Source: Devosia sp. SL43
GTDB lineage: Bacteria > Pseudomonadota > Alphaproteobacteria > Rhizobiales > Devosiaceae
Assembly (NCBI RefSeq): GCF_021729885.1
Contig: NZ_CP063401.1
Span: 1,178,001 to 1,242,000 of the forward strand
Direction of reading: 5' to 3'
Length of the DNA: 64,000 nucleotides
The position numbers and the translations under genes were made by a program. Below, one piece after another: positions 21,056-30,484 of this stretch. The notes beneath the pieces were generated by a model. It was given only the letters and a program-made list of their open reading frames with translations. It was not told where the DNA came from and did no database searches. Positions within the stretch are counted from its first letter, which is position 1. The number at the start of each line of letters is the position of its first letter.

Positions 21056-21730
21056 TCAAGCGCCCAGTTCGGTCATCAGCCATTGGCCGACCGGCCATTC
21101 GGCCGCGAAGTGAGCAACGCAGCGATCGCTGAAGCCCGCTTCCAGCGCATCGCTTGCCGGCAACCGAATGCTCGCCGTCAGTCCCTCATAGAGCAGGTAC
21201 TCGGCGCGGTCTGCCGGTGCCTCAAAGCCGCGCGGCATCAGCTTGCGGGTCTTCTCGCCAATCTGATAGTCGCCTACCGCCCGCACCTTGGCGACCGCGT
21301 CCACCAGCGCATTGCCCGAACGGTTCAGCACGATGGAGCTACGGAAAGTCTCGAGCGCGTCCTTATCGAAGCCATACTTGCCGACGGCGATGAAGACTTC
21401 CTCGGCGCTGACGTGAAAGTAAAAGCCCGGCGCATTCCAGCTCTTCTTGTCGCCATGCCAGAACCACAGGCCGAGATGGTTCTTGTATGGCCGCTTGTCC
21501 TTGGAGAAGCGAATGTCGCGATTGATACGAGAGACCGAGCCATTGACCTTGGCCACAAACTGCACATCCGCCGAAATGGCTCGAAGTTGCGGCCCCACGG
21601 CCTCGACGAAGGCTATGCCCGGCTGGACATAGCCGGCTTCATACAACCTCCTGTTATCCTCGAACCAAGCCTTGTCATTATGCTCGGCAATGCCGCGCAG
21701 GAAGGTCAGCGTCTCCGGAGGAAAATGCAT
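21056..21730 (-). CDS. DUF2461 family protein
   Basis: A 224-residue soluble protein of the DUF2461 (TIGR02453) family, recognisable from the N-terminal F-P-x-E-T-L-x-F-L start, HNDKAWFEDNRR, and the central INRDIRFSKDKRPYKNH. The function of the family is unknown. Its ATG overlaps the stop of the molybdopterin enzyme gene (ATGA), so the two are co-translated, although I know of no functional link. Confidence 0.88.
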   Translation of the reverse strand: MHFPPETLTFLRGIAEHNDKAWFEDNRRLYEAGYVQPGIAFVEAVGPQLRAISADVQFVAKVNGSVSRINRDIRFSKDKRPYKNHLGLWFWHGDKKSWNAPGFYFHVSAEEVFIAVGKYGFDKDALETFRSSIVLNRSGNALVDAVAKVRAVGDYQIGEKTRKLMPRGFEAPADRAEYLLYEGLTASIRLPASDALEAGFSDRCVAHFAAEWPVGQWLMTELGA

Positions 21731-23898
21731 CAGGCCTCGATCCAGACCGGTACCGATTTGAACGCTGGCGTCTTGCTACGCGGATCGACCTCGGTGCCAA
21801 CAAGCACATTGGCCTCCGGATAATAGGCCATGGCGCTGCCGCGCGGCAGGTCGAACGACGTCACCACCGCCTGCATGCGCCCCACATCGGAGGCCAGCGT
21901 CACCGATTGCCCCTCGGTCACGCCGAACGCCGCCATGTCCTCGCTGTTGAGGAACACCGCATGCCGCCCGGCGCCGCCGCGATAGCTGTCCTTTTCCTCA
22001 TAGATGATGGTGTTGAACTGCCCCTCGCTGCGCATCGTCGCCAGCGTCAGCCGCTCGGTCTTGAGGTCAGGCAGCGGCGTCACCACGAAATGCGCCTTGC
22101 CATCCGGCATGCCGAATTCGGGCGTATGCATCACCCGGTGCTTGATGTGAAATTCCTGCTTGGCCACGCCGATATCGGCCAATTGCTCCATGCCGGGTAC
22201 GATGGCGGCGATGGCATCGCGCACCTTCGCATGGGCGCTGAACGCCTTGAAATTGATGGGCGAATTCGGCAGCACGCGCTGCCCGATCTCCCCCAGAATC
22301 CAGCTTTCCGGTCGCACATTCTCGAGCCGGCGGATGCCGCCGTCCGACAGCCGCACATAGTTGAACATCGACTCCTGCGTCGTCGGCTCCCACTCCTCGT
22401 CGCGCGCCGTCACCGGCAGGATCAGCACCTCGCCATCACCCAGCCCATGCACATGGCCCATATTGAGCGTGGTGGTGAGGAACAGCTTGAAGCCGATGGC
22501 ACCCATCGCCCGGCTCGCAAACGCGGTATCGGGCGTCGCGCCCCACAGATTGCCACCCATGATCACCGCGCTGTCCACCGCGCCGGTCTCTGCCAGCTTG
22601 AGGCAGGCCATCGTGTCGAGGCCCTTCTCCGCCGGGAAAGTCACCCCGAACTCGGCCTCCATCTTCGCCAGCACGTCCTTGGCCAGCACCGGCTTGACCC
22701 CGATCGTGCCGATCCCCTGCACGTTCGAATGCCCCCGCAGCGGCAAGAGGCCCGCATAGCGTTTGCCGACCATGCCGCGCAGCGTCGCCAGGTTGGCGAT
22801 CGCCTCCACATTGGCGACGCCATGAATGTGGTGCGTCATCCCCATGCCCCAGGCAAAGACGACGCGCTGCGCCTGCCCATAGCGGGTCGCGATGTGCTCG
22901 ATCTCCTCGACCGCAATACCGCAGGCCGCTGTGATCTCGTCCCAGCTCAGCGCCTTGAGATCGGCCTCGAAGGCGGCAAATCCGCTGGTATGAGCATCGA
23001 TGAAAGCGCGATCCTCATACCCCATTTCGAGCACCGCCTTGGCGATACCCTTCATCAGCGCAATATCCGAGCCGATGCGCGGCTGCACATAGTCCGATGC
23101 GATCTCGCTGCCGCCCTTGAGCATCGAACTCGGCGATTTGGGCACGGCAAACTTCACCAGCCCCGGCTCCTTGGCTGGATTGATGACGATCACCTCCCCG
23201 CCCCGCTCGCGGCAATTCTTCAGCATATGGATGAAGCGCGGGTGGTTGGATGATGGATTGGCGCCGATAACGAAGATCATGTCAGCGCCGGTCAAATCCT
23301 CCAGCTCGACACTGGCCGTGCCCTTGCCGATGGTCGTCGCCAGCCCCTCGCTGGTCGCCTGGTGGCAGTAATACGAGCAGTTGTTGACGTTGTTGGTGCC
23401 ATAGGCCCGCGCCAGCAGCTGGAACAGAAATCCGGCCTCGTTGGACGAACGGCCGGATGAATAGAAAAAGCTCCGCTGCGGATCGGTGGCGCTGAGCTTC
23501 TGTGCCGCATGCGACAGCGCGAACTCCCAATCCACCGGATGGAAGTGGTCGGCCCCCTCGGCCTTGAACAGCGGCGTCCCCAACCGCCCCAGATGCTCCA
23601 TCTCGCGGCCCGTCAGTTCCTGTAGATCGGCCAGCGTATGCTCGAAAATCTCGTGCGGAATCGCCGGCTGCAGATCGGTCGATTGCGCCTGCACGCTCTT
23701 GTTGCAGACCGAGGGAAACTCATCGAGTTCATTGGTCATGCCGCCGCGCTGCCCGCCCATGCCATAGGCACAGGCCTTGCAGGCATTCTTGGCCGTCAGC
23801 GCCTTGCCGGCCTTGCCAACGCCCATGCGGGCGATGGTGGCCAGGGTGTAGAGAACCTTCTTGGGTCCACCGCCCACGATATGACTGGTATCGGCCAA
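21730..23898 (-). CDS. FdhF/YdeP-family molybdopterin oxidoreductase
   Basis: Molybdopterin-dependent oxidoreductase alpha subunit of the YdeP type (TIGR01701), 722 residues. The N-terminal NACKACAYGMGG and a later PSVCNKS probably bind an iron-sulfur cluster; SSGRSSNEAGF, NNCSYYCH (likely the Mo-ligating Cys), GANPSSNHPR and GHSNVQGIGT are cofactor-binding segments. The physiological substrate is not established; it is related to formate dehydrogenases, and YdeP of E. coli is linked to acid resistance. I prefer the TTG at 23898, which has CCGGAG 7 bases upstream, over a longer frame that runs to 24063. Confidence 0.9.
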   Translation of the reverse strand: MADTSHIVGGGPKKVLYTLATIARMGVGKAGKALTAKNACKACAYGMGGQRGGMTNELDEFPSVCNKSVQAQSTDLQPAIPHEIFEHTLADLQELTGREMEHLGRLGTPLFKAEGADHFHPVDWEFALSHAAQKLSATDPQRSFFYSSGRSSNEAGFLFQLLARAYGTNNVNNCSYYCHQATSEGLATTIGKGTASVELEDLTGADMIFVIGANPSSNHPRFIHMLKNCRERGGEVIVINPAKEPGLVKFAVPKSPSSMLKGGSEIASDYVQPRIGSDIALMKGIAKAVLEMGYEDRAFIDAHTSGFAAFEADLKALSWDEITAACGIAVEEIEHIATRYGQAQRVVFAWGMGMTHHIHGVANVEAIANLATLRGMVGKRYAGLLPLRGHSNVQGIGTIGVKPVLAKDVLAKMEAEFGVTFPAEKGLDTMACLKLAETGAVDSAVIMGGNLWGATPDTAFASRAMGAIGFKLFLTTTLNMGHVHGLGDGEVLILPVTARDEEWEPTTQESMFNYVRLSDGGIRRLENVRPESWILGEIGQRVLPNSPINFKAFSAHAKVRDAIAAIVPGMEQLADIGVAKQEFHIKHRVMHTPEFGMPDGKAHFVVTPLPDLKTERLTLATMRSEGQFNTIIYEEKDSYRGGAGRHAVFLNSEDMAAFGVTEGQSVTLASDVGRMQAVVTSFDLPRGSAMAYYPEANVLVGTEVDPRSKTPAFKSVPVWIEA

Positions 23899-24074
23899 CG
23901 CACTGCTCCGGCTTGCTGCCGGTCCAGTGTCGGCCTTCTGCCCAGGCCGAACAAGCCGTAACGCGACACGCACTGTAGAAATCGCGACAGGCTGTCCGGA
24001 CCGCACGATCGCGCCTGCCGGAACCTCCGGGCATACCGGACGTAGTACCTCGCAGCATCGCATTGGAGACGATC

Positions 24075-24473
24075 ATGCAGCTTGAACATCTCAATCCCGA
24101 CAGAATGCACCACAACCCTGCTTTCTCACAGGGCATCATTATCCCGCCCAATGCCAGGATTCTGGTGATCGGCGGCCAGAACGCAGTGAACAAGCAGGGC
24201 GAAATCGTCGGCAAGGGCGACATGGCAGCGCAGACCACACAGGCGCTCGATAACCTGATCACAGTGCTCGAAGCCGCCGGTGGCACGCTCGAGGACCTCA
24301 TCCGCGTGGGTATCTATTTCAAGGCCGGTGAAGACCTCAACGCCGGGTTCGGCGCCTGGATGAAAAAGGCGGGTCAGATCAAGAACCCGCCCACTGTCAC
24401 TGGCTTCCAGGTGGTGGGCCTCGCCCGACCTGACTATCTGATCGAGATCGAGGCTACGGCGATCTTGCCGTAG
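24075..24473 (+). CDS. RidA/YjgF family protein
   Basis: A 132-residue protein of the RidA (YER057c/UK114) family, trimeric enamine/imine deaminases that remove reactive intermediates from amino-acid metabolism. Typical features are VIGGQNAVNKQGEIVG, DNLITVLEAAGGTLEDL and the C-terminal ARPDYLIEIEATA, which carries an Arg near the expected active site. The ATG at 24075 has GGAG 6 bases upstream, better than the frame from 24063. It is divergent from the molybdopterin enzyme gene. Confidence 0.9.
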   Translation: MQLEHLNPDRMHHNPAFSQGIIIPPNARILVIGGQNAVNKQGEIVGKGDMAAQTTQALDNLITVLEAAGGTLEDLIRVGIYFKAGEDLNAGFGAWMKKAGQIKNPPTVTGFQVVGLARPDYLIEIEATAILP

Positions 24474-24511
24474 GCGCCGACGCGCACCTCTCGCTTTTGC
24501 GGGGTGGCCCC

Positions 24512-25426
24512 TCAGTAGACCGCCTTGATCTTCATCTCCGGCGGCACCGGGCCGCGGGCATAGTCCGGGTGGCGGATACGCTCGGGCAGTACCACGTCCT
24601 GCTTGGGCACCTCGCGATAGGGGATGGCTTCGAGCAGGTGGGCGATCACGTTGAGCCGCGCCCGCTTCTTGTCGTCTGCATCGACGATCCACCACGGCGA
24701 GTCGGTCGTATGCGTGCGTTGCAGCATGTCTTCCTTGGCCTTGGTGTAGTCCTCCCAGTGGCGGCGGGATTCCATATCCATCGGCGACAGCTTCCACTGC
24801 TTCAGCGGGTCTTCGATGCGCATCTTGAAGCGGAATTCCTGCTCTTCATTGCTGATCGAAAACCAGAACTTGATCAGGATAACGCCCGAACGCACCAGCA
24901 TCCGTTCGAATTCCGGTACCGAACGGAAGAATTCCTCCAGTTCGGCGGGCGTGCAAAACCCCATCACCCGCTCGACGCCGGCCCGGTTGTACCAGGAGCG
25001 GTCAAACAGCACCATTTCGCCGGCCGCCGGCAGGTGCGGCACATAGCGCTGGAAATACCACTGCGTCTTCTCGCGATCACTCGGCGCAGGCAAAGCCACC
25101 ACGCGGCAGACGCGCGGATTGAGTCGCTGCGTGATGCGCTTGATCGCGCCGCCCTTGCCCGCCGAGTCACGACCCTCGAAGATGACGGCGACCTTGAGCT
25201 TGTTGTGCGCGATCCAGTCCTGCAGCCGCACCAGCTCGTGCTGCAGCCGGAACAGCTCACGGAAATACACCCGCCGATCCAGCGTCTTGCCGCCCGGCCA
25301 CTCGTCGCCACCAGCCAGCATTTCAAGCTGGTCATCCTCGAACTGCAGCTCAAGTTCCTCGTCGAAACTGTCCGAGATTTCCTCGCGAATACGATCGAGT
25401 TCAGATTGCAGGTCAGAGCTGGACAT
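24512..25426 (-). CDS. ppk2: Polyphosphate kinase 2
   Basis: PPK2 family kinase of 304 residues that transfers phosphate between polyphosphate and nucleotides, usually making GTP or ATP from the diphosphate. Walker A is GRDSAGKGG at 85-93, followed by a Walker B-type region (GEMVLFDRSWYNRAG) that opens the lid module. Single-domain length and PFRELFRLQ-like N-terminal helices fit class I. The start at 25426 follows GGAGG at 5 bases. It stands alone between convergent ridA and the sugar dehydrogenase gene. Confidence 0.94.
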   Translation of the reverse strand: MSSSDLQSELDRIREEISDSFDEELELQFEDDQLEMLAGGDEWPGGKTLDRRVYFRELFRLQHELVRLQDWIAHNKLKVAVIFEGRDSAGKGGAIKRITQRLNPRVCRVVALPAPSDREKTQWYFQRYVPHLPAAGEMVLFDRSWYNRAGVERVMGFCTPAELEEFFRSVPEFERMLVRSGVILIKFWFSISNEEQEFRFKMRIEDPLKQWKLSPMDMESRRHWEDYTKAKEDMLQRTHTTDSPWWIVDADDKKRARLNVIAHLLEAIPYREVPKQDVVLPERIRHPDYARGPVPPEMKIKAVY

Positions 25427-25498
25427 GGACGCCTCCGGGTTCGGCGCCACTGTTCACACCCTTATTGCAGTTTTGTGACAGCGCGACGCAGACGTCTC

Positions 25499-26632
25499 TT
25501 AGCTGCCCGCCGGCGCCACCCGGATCAGCTGCCCATTATCCGCGTCGGTGAGCAGGTAGATCGCGCCATCCGGGCCGACGCGCACGTCGCGGATGCGCCC
25601 GAGCTGCCCCTCGAACAGCCGCTCCTCGCCCACAACGGCATCGCCCTCCATATCAAGCCGCACCAGCACCTGGCCGCTGAGCCCGCCCGACAGCAGGTCA
25701 CCCTGCCATGCGGGCACCAGCTCGCCATCATAGAAGTCCAGCCCCGATGGCGAGATCGACGGGTCCCAATAATGCAGCGGCTGCTCCAGCCCGGCCTTTT
25801 CCGTCCCTTCGCCAATGGCGATACCGGAATAGTCCACGCCATAGGTGATGACGGGCCAGCCATAGTTGGCGCCCGGTTGCGGCATGTTCACTTCGTCGCC
25901 ACCCCGCGCACCGTGCTCGACTGTGAATAGCACGCCATCATCCCGCACTGTGGCGCCCTGCGGATTGCGATGGCCCTTGCTCCATAGCTCCGGCGCCCAG
26001 CCATGTGGCTTGGGATTATCCTCCGGCACCGATCCATCCGGCGCAATGCGCACGATCGCCCCGGCCAGATCCGAAACATCCTGCGCCCGGTCCTGGTCGC
26101 CTCGCTCGCCCAGCGTCACGAACAGATTACCGTCATTGCCAACAACCACGCGCGAGCCGAAATGCCGGTTGGTGGTGGTGAACTTGTTCATGCGGAAGAT
26201 GACTTCGCTATCCTCGAGCCGCCCCCCATCTCCCTCCAGCACCAGCTTGGCTGACAGCACCGCAGTACCCTGCCCGCGCTGCAGCCCAGCGCTCGCTGCG
26301 GGCTCCGAGAAAGTCAGGTAAATCTGCCAGCTCTCGGCAAAGTCCGGCGCCAGCGCCAGGTCGAGCAACCCGCCCTGGCCCTGGTTGTAGACCTCAGGCG
26401 TGCCCGCGATGGCCTCGCCGACCACACCATCCGCCACGATCCGCAACTGCCCGCTGCGCTCGGTCACCAGCATTCGGCCATCAGGCAGGAAGCCAAGCGC
26501 CCAGGGGTGGTCCAGCCCATCGGCGATCACGGTCGCCGTCAGCGGTCCGGCACTCGTCTCAATGGTTTGAGCCATGGTCGGCGTGGCGATCACAGCCAGC
26601 AGAGCAGTAACGGAAATGCGGGAGATAATCAT
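25499..26632 (-). CDS. Secreted PQQ-dependent sugar (aldose) dehydrogenase family protein
   Basis: Periplasmic six-bladed propeller of the soluble glucose/aldose dehydrogenase family (YliI-like), 377 residues, signal peptide ending PTMAQ. LDHPWALGFLPDGRMLVTER, a catalytic-type His in NRHFGSRVV, SKGHRNPQGA and EHGARGGDEVN are hallmark segments; these line the PQQ and calcium site in characterised members. It should oxidise aldose sugars and pass electrons to the respiratory chain, if the host supplies PQQ. The start at 26632 is the one that gives a proper signal peptide. Confidence 0.9.
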   Translation of the reverse strand: MIISRISVTALLAVIATPTMAQTIETSAGPLTATVIADGLDHPWALGFLPDGRMLVTERSGQLRIVADGVVGEAIAGTPEVYNQGQGGLLDLALAPDFAESWQIYLTFSEPAASAGLQRGQGTAVLSAKLVLEGDGGRLEDSEVIFRMNKFTTTNRHFGSRVVVGNDGNLFVTLGERGDQDRAQDVSDLAGAIVRIAPDGSVPEDNPKPHGWAPELWSKGHRNPQGATVRDDGVLFTVEHGARGGDEVNMPQPGANYGWPVITYGVDYSGIAIGEGTEKAGLEQPLHYWDPSISPSGLDFYDGELVPAWQGDLLSGGLSGQVLVRLDMEGDAVVGEERLFEGQLGRIRDVRVGPDGAIYLLTDADNGQLIRVAPAGS

Positions 26633-26923
26633 AGGTTGGGCCTTTCGCCGCCGGGTCCAAAACTTGAATGCGCAGTGCACATCACCATCTTGGTAACGTG
26701 ACCGCTTGACCGGAACGCGGCAGGCGGGCAATTTGGACCCATCTCCCTACAAAACTAATCGTGAAGCGCACGCCGAACCGATTTGGCTGGGGAAGAAGCT
26801 ATTCAGCGCATCGTGCGACATGCGGAAACACATTCCGCACAAACGATGCGACCACAAAGAAATGGAGCCGGCGACCTGATCCCAGGCCGCGCGGCTCTTG
26901 CGTGCCGATTGGAGGCGACGAAA

Positions 26924-27397
26924 ATGGAAAAGATCCCGATGACGATCGGAGGCCACAAGGCCCTGGTCGCCGAATTTGAGCACCGTACCGCCAACGAGCG
27001 TCGTCGCATCATCGACGCCATTGCCGAAGCCCGTGCCCATGGGGACCTGTCCGAAAACGCCGAATACTCGGCCGCCAAGGAACAGCAGAGCCTCAACGAG
27101 GGTCGCATCAAAGAACTCGAGACGATCCTGGCGCTGGCAGACATCATCGATGTCACCAAGCTTTCCGGCTCGACCGTCAAGTTCGGTGCAACCGTGACCT
27201 ATATCGACGAGGACACCGAGGAAGAGAAAACCTACCAGGTGGTCGGTGATCCTGAAGCCGACGCTTCGGGCGGCCGCATCTCGATTTCTTCGCCTATCGC
27301 CCGCGCCATGATCGGCAAGGAAGAAGGCGATTCGTTCGAGGTTTCGGCACCCGGCGGCGCCAGGAGCTACGAGATCGTCAAGATCAAGTACGCCTAG
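26924..27397 (+). CDS. greA: Transcription elongation factor GreA
   Basis: Binds the secondary channel of RNA polymerase and stimulates cleavage of backtracked RNA. The 157 residues have the N-terminal coiled coil with the acidic tip [14 protein letters not shown] (catalytic Asp/Glu) and the C-terminal FKBP-like domain with [17 protein letters not shown]. The ATG follows GGAGG at 8 bases. Single gene; 26633-26923 upstream holds its promoter region and no other gene I can support. Confidence 0.97.
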   Translation: MEKIPMTIGGHKALVAEFEHRTANERRRIIDAIAEARAHGDLSENAEYSAAKEQQSLNEGRIKELETILALADIIDVTKLSGSTVKFGATVTYIDEDTEEEKTYQVVGDPEADASGGRISISSPIARAMIGKEEGDSFEVSAPGGARSYEIVKIKYA

Positions 27398-27609
27398 CCA
27401 CGAATCGGCCACAGGCGGCGGCGACAAGCCAAGTCTGTTCGCGTCGGGGCTGGCTCGCCCAAATTTTGGGCATTCGCCCGCATTGTGTGTGAAAATTGTG
27501 CCTGTTCCACAGGTGGCATCTTTCAAAAGCATGGTTTGCCTTGAAAGAGTGCTCCTTCGCCCCTTAACTAGCGGTCGAGGGACTACTCGTATTGTCGGAG
27601 AGCGGTGCG

Positions 27610-28560
27610 ATGCACGCGAAAGTCATCATCATCGGTTCGGGCCCCGCCGGCTACACCGCTGCAATCTACGCGGCGCGTGCCATGCTCGAACCTGTGATGA
27701 TCCAGGGTCTGCAGCCCGGTGGGCAGCTGACTATCACCACCGATGTCGAGAACTATCCCGGCTTTGCCGATGTCATCCAGGGCCCATGGCTCATGGATCA
27801 GATGAAGGCGCAGGCCGAGCATGTCGGGACGAAAATCGTCAACGACATCATCACCCATGTCGATTTCGATCGGCGGCCTTTCGTGCTGACCAGCGACAGC
27901 GGCACGGTCTACACCGCTGATAGCGTCATTATCGCCACCGGCGCCCAGGCCAAGTGGCTGGGCATTCCGAGCGAGCAGAAGTTCCAGGGCTTTGGCGTCT
28001 CCGCCTGCGCCACCTGCGATGGTTTCTTCTATCGCAACAAGGAAGTGCTGGTGGTCGGCGGCGGCAATACGGCCGTCGAAGAGGCCCTGTTCCTCACAAA
28101 TTTCGCGTCTAAGGTCATCCTGGTGCATCGTCGCGACGAGTTCCGCGCCGAGCGTATCCTGCAGGATCGCCTGTTCAAGAATCCCAAGATCGAAGTGCGC
28201 TGGAATACCGAAATCGCCGAAATCGGCGGCTCGGCCATGCCGCCCTCGGTCAATTCCGTGACGCTCCGCGATATCCCGAGCAACCGCACCTACGAGCAGC
28301 CCATCGACGGCATCTTCGTCGCCATCGGCCATGCGCCGGCCACCTCGATCTTTGCCGGCAAGCTCGACATGAAGCCTGGCGGCTACCTGCAGGTGAAGCC
28401 CGGCACGACGGAAACCAACATTCCCGGCGTCTTCGCTGCCGGCGATGTGACAGACGACGTTTACCGCCAGGCAATCACAGCCGCAGGCATGGGTTGCATG
28501 GCGGCCCTGGAAGCGGAACGATACCTGGCCGAACACGAACTCGCCGAAGCGGCGGAGTAG
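27610..28560 (+). CDS. trxB: Thioredoxin reductase TrxB
   Basis: FAD/NADPH enzyme (316 residues) that reduces thioredoxin. The FAD motif GSGPAGYTAAIYAAR, the redox centre CATC (Cys133/Cys136), the NADPH motif GGGNTAVEEA and GVFAAGDVTD are all intact. I use the ATG at 27610, with GGAG 9 bases upstream; a TTG at 27592 would add six residues. It is followed 36 bases later by a LysR regulator on the same strand, an arrangement conserved in rhizobia and Brucella. Confidence 0.97.
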   Translation: MHAKVIIIGSGPAGYTAAIYAARAMLEPVMIQGLQPGGQLTITTDVENYPGFADVIQGPWLMDQMKAQAEHVGTKIVNDIITHVDFDRRPFVLTSDSGTVYTADSVIIATGAQAKWLGIPSEQKFQGFGVSACATCDGFFYRNKEVLVVGGGNTAVEEALFLTNFASKVILVHRRDEFRAERILQDRLFKNPKIEVRWNTEIAEIGGSAMPPSVNSVTLRDIPSNRTYEQPIDGIFVAIGHAPATSIFAGKLDMKPGGYLQVKPGTTETNIPGVFAAGDVTDDVYRQAITAAGMGCMAALEAERYLAEHELAEAAE

Positions 28561-28596
28561 AAGCAAAACACTACCCAACCAAAGGCGTCACAAGAA

Positions 28597-29490
28597 ATGC
28601 TCGACTGGGACAAACTGCGCATCTTCCACACAGCCGCCGAGTCGGGCAGTTTCACCCATGCCGCTGAGAAGCTCGGCATGAGCCAGTCGGCCGTCTCCCG
28701 CCAGATTTCCGCGCTGGAAGACGACCTCGGCCTCAAGCTCTTCATCCGCCATGCCCGTGGACTTGTGCTGACCGAAGTCGGCGAGCAGTTGTTCCGCACC
28801 GCCCACCGCATGCATTGGGAGCTGCAACAGGTTGAAACGCAGATGTCGGAGTCCCAGGACGTTCCGACCGGCCCGCTCATCGTCACCACGACAGTGGGTA
28901 TCGGCTCAACCTGGCTGTCGTCGCGGCTCGACGAATTCCTCAAGCTCTATCCGCTGATTCAGCTCGAAATCCGCCTCAACGACGCCGAGCTCGACCTGGC
29001 GATGCGCGAGGCCGACGTGGCCATCCGCCTGCACCGGCCAAACCAGTCGGAAATGATCCAGCGCAAGCTGTTCACCGTGCACAACCACTTTTACGCGTCC
29101 AAAAAATACGTGGACGAATACGGCATGCCCTCCAGCAGCGAGCAGCTTGACGATCACCGCATCGTCAGCTTCGGCGAGCCGGTTCCGTCCTATCTGGGCG
29201 ACATCAACTTCCTCGAGCGCATGGGCCGCACCGATTCGAGCCCACGCCGCGCCGTGCTCAAGGTCAATTCGATCTACGGCATGCTGCAGGCCTGCCGCGC
29301 CGGCTCCGGCATCGCCATGCTGCCCGACTACGTCACCGAGACCGAGGATGGCCTCGTGCAGGTCCTACCCGAAATCGAACTGCCGGCCTACGAAGCCTAT
29401 TTCGTCTATCCACCGGCCCTCAAGAACTCCAAACGCGTCGGCGTGTTCAGGGACTTTCTGGTGGCCAAGGCCCGCGAGTGGAGCTTCTAG
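28597..29490 (+). CDS. VtlR/LsrB-type LysR regulator
   Basis: LysR-family regulator of 297 residues: N-terminal winged helix (AAEKLGMSQSAVSRQISALE) and a substrate-binding-like domain. Its position right after trxB and its sequence (FIRHARGLVLTE, WELQQVETQMSES) match the LsrB/VtlR group of Sinorhizobium, Agrobacterium and Brucella. LsrB is reported to respond to redox stress and VtlR to activate the sRNA AbcR2. Only one cysteine (Cys233) is present here. The sRNA locus 2.7 kb downstream is a plausible target. A strong hairpin follows the stop codon. Confidence 0.85.
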   Translation: MLDWDKLRIFHTAAESGSFTHAAEKLGMSQSAVSRQISALEDDLGLKLFIRHARGLVLTEVGEQLFRTAHRMHWELQQVETQMSESQDVPTGPLIVTTTVGIGSTWLSSRLDEFLKLYPLIQLEIRLNDAELDLAMREADVAIRLHRPNQSEMIQRKLFTVHNHFYASKKYVDEYGMPSSSEQLDDHRIVSFGEPVPSYLGDINFLERMGRTDSSPRRAVLKVNSIYGMLQACRAGSGIAMLPDYVTETEDGLVQVLPEIELPAYEAYFVYPPALKNSKRVGVFRDFLVAKAREWSF

Positions 29491-29570
29491 CCTAAAATCG
29501 CTCCTCTGGAGCGATTTTAGGCTAGAAGGCCATGAGGGCTGTGCCCGAATGGCGGTCATTTCGGCATCCT
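29491..29570. repeat. Hairpin repeat AAAATCGCTCC, copy 1 (also terminator)
   Basis: A perfect 14-bp stem (CCTAAAATCGCTCC, loop TCT) starts right after the LysR stop at 29491-29521 and is followed by AGAAGGCCATGAGGGCTGTG. A second copy with the same hairpin and a similar tail lies after uvrB at 61991-62045, so it is a dispersed element as well as a likely terminator. Confidence 0.75.
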
Positions 29571-29701
29571 GCCACGCCCTCGTGGTTCGAGGCGCTGAAG
29601 AAGCGCACCTCACCATGAGGGCTGTTGATAAACCGAGTTCCCAGTAGCCCTCATGGTGAGGCGTGAGCTCTTCGCGAGCCTCGAACCACGAGGGCGTGCC
29701 A
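29571..29701. repeat. 130-bp paired inverted repeat, copy 1
   Basis: The left arm (GCCCTCGTGGTTCGAGGC, ACCTCACCATGAGGGCT) is inverted and repeated in the right arm (AGCCCTCATGGTGAGG, GCCTCGAACCACGAGGGC), with a short variable centre. Two more copies are at 40984-41115 and 44749-44883. It lies between genes each time and looks like a non-coding rhizobial palindromic element. Confidence 0.85.
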
Positions 29702-29713
29702 CCGAGTCCCCCA

Positions 29714-30418
29714 ATGCCCATCACCACCATTGCCCTCGATGCCGATGACACCCTCTGGCAGAACGAACACTTCTTCCGTCTGACCGAACAGCGCTTCACC
29801 GATCTCCTGGCGCCCTATACCGACGCGCCCGATCTCAAGGACCGGCTGATCGCCTCCGTCACTAAGAACCTGGGCTTTTACGGCTTCGGCATGAAGGGCT
29901 TTGCGCTCTCCATGGTTGAAACCGCCCTCGACGTCACCGACCATCGAGTGCCCGGCCAGGTGATCGCCGAAATCCTCGCCGCTGGCCGCGAGTTGCTCAG
30001 CTACCCCATTGAAACCCTGCCCTATGTCGACCAGGCGCTCGCGCAATTGCAGGATACGCATCGGCTGATCGTCGTCACCAAGGGCGATGTCTTCGATCAG
30101 GAGCGCAAGATCGCTGCCTCGGGCCTTGCCGACTATTTCGCCGCCATCGAGATCGTCGGCGACAAGAATGCGGCGACCTACGCGCGCATCTTCGAGCGCC
30201 ACACCGACGGCGCCGCCCGCACTGTCATGGTCGGTAATTCCCTGCGCTCCGACATTCTCCCCGCCCTCGCCGCCGGCAGCTTCGCCATCTATGTGCCGCA
30301 TGACCTCACCTGGTCATACGAGCATGCCGAGGAGCCGACCGACGAACCGCGTTACGCCAAGATCGCCCATCTCGGCGAACTTGCCGCGGCCATTGCCGCT
30401 TTCGACGCCCAGACCTAA
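29714..30418 (+). CDS. HAD-family hydrolase
   Basis: Haloacid-dehalogenase superfamily phosphatase of 234 residues. Motif I is DADDT (nucleophile Asp), motif II VVTKGD, motif III the Lys of DKNAATY, and motif IV GNSLRSDILPA with the metal-binding Asp. A helical cap follows motif I. The substrate is unknown; relatives include putative nucleotidases and phosphoglycolate phosphatases. The ATG at 29714 lies just after a repeat and lacks a strong ribosome site, so the start is likely but not certain. Confidence 0.85.
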   Translation: MPITTIALDADDTLWQNEHFFRLTEQRFTDLLAPYTDAPDLKDRLIASVTKNLGFYGFGMKGFALSMVETALDVTDHRVPGQVIAEILAAGRELLSYPIETLPYVDQALAQLQDTHRLIVVTKGDVFDQERKIAASGLADYFAAIEIVGDKNAATYARIFERHTDGAARTVMVGNSLRSDILPALAAGSFAIYVPHDLTWSYEHAEEPTDEPRYAKIAHLGELAAAIAAFDAQT

Positions 30419-30484
30419 CCGTTCATCACCAATTCAGCCGCCAGACACTAGAGCGGCGCCAACACTCACTTTGGGCCCTGAACC

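Noticed and set aside
29571..29701. The 130-bp repeats as CRISPR or insertion-sequence ends
   Set aside because: Only single paired units at each place, no spacers, no transposase, no target-site duplication that I could see.
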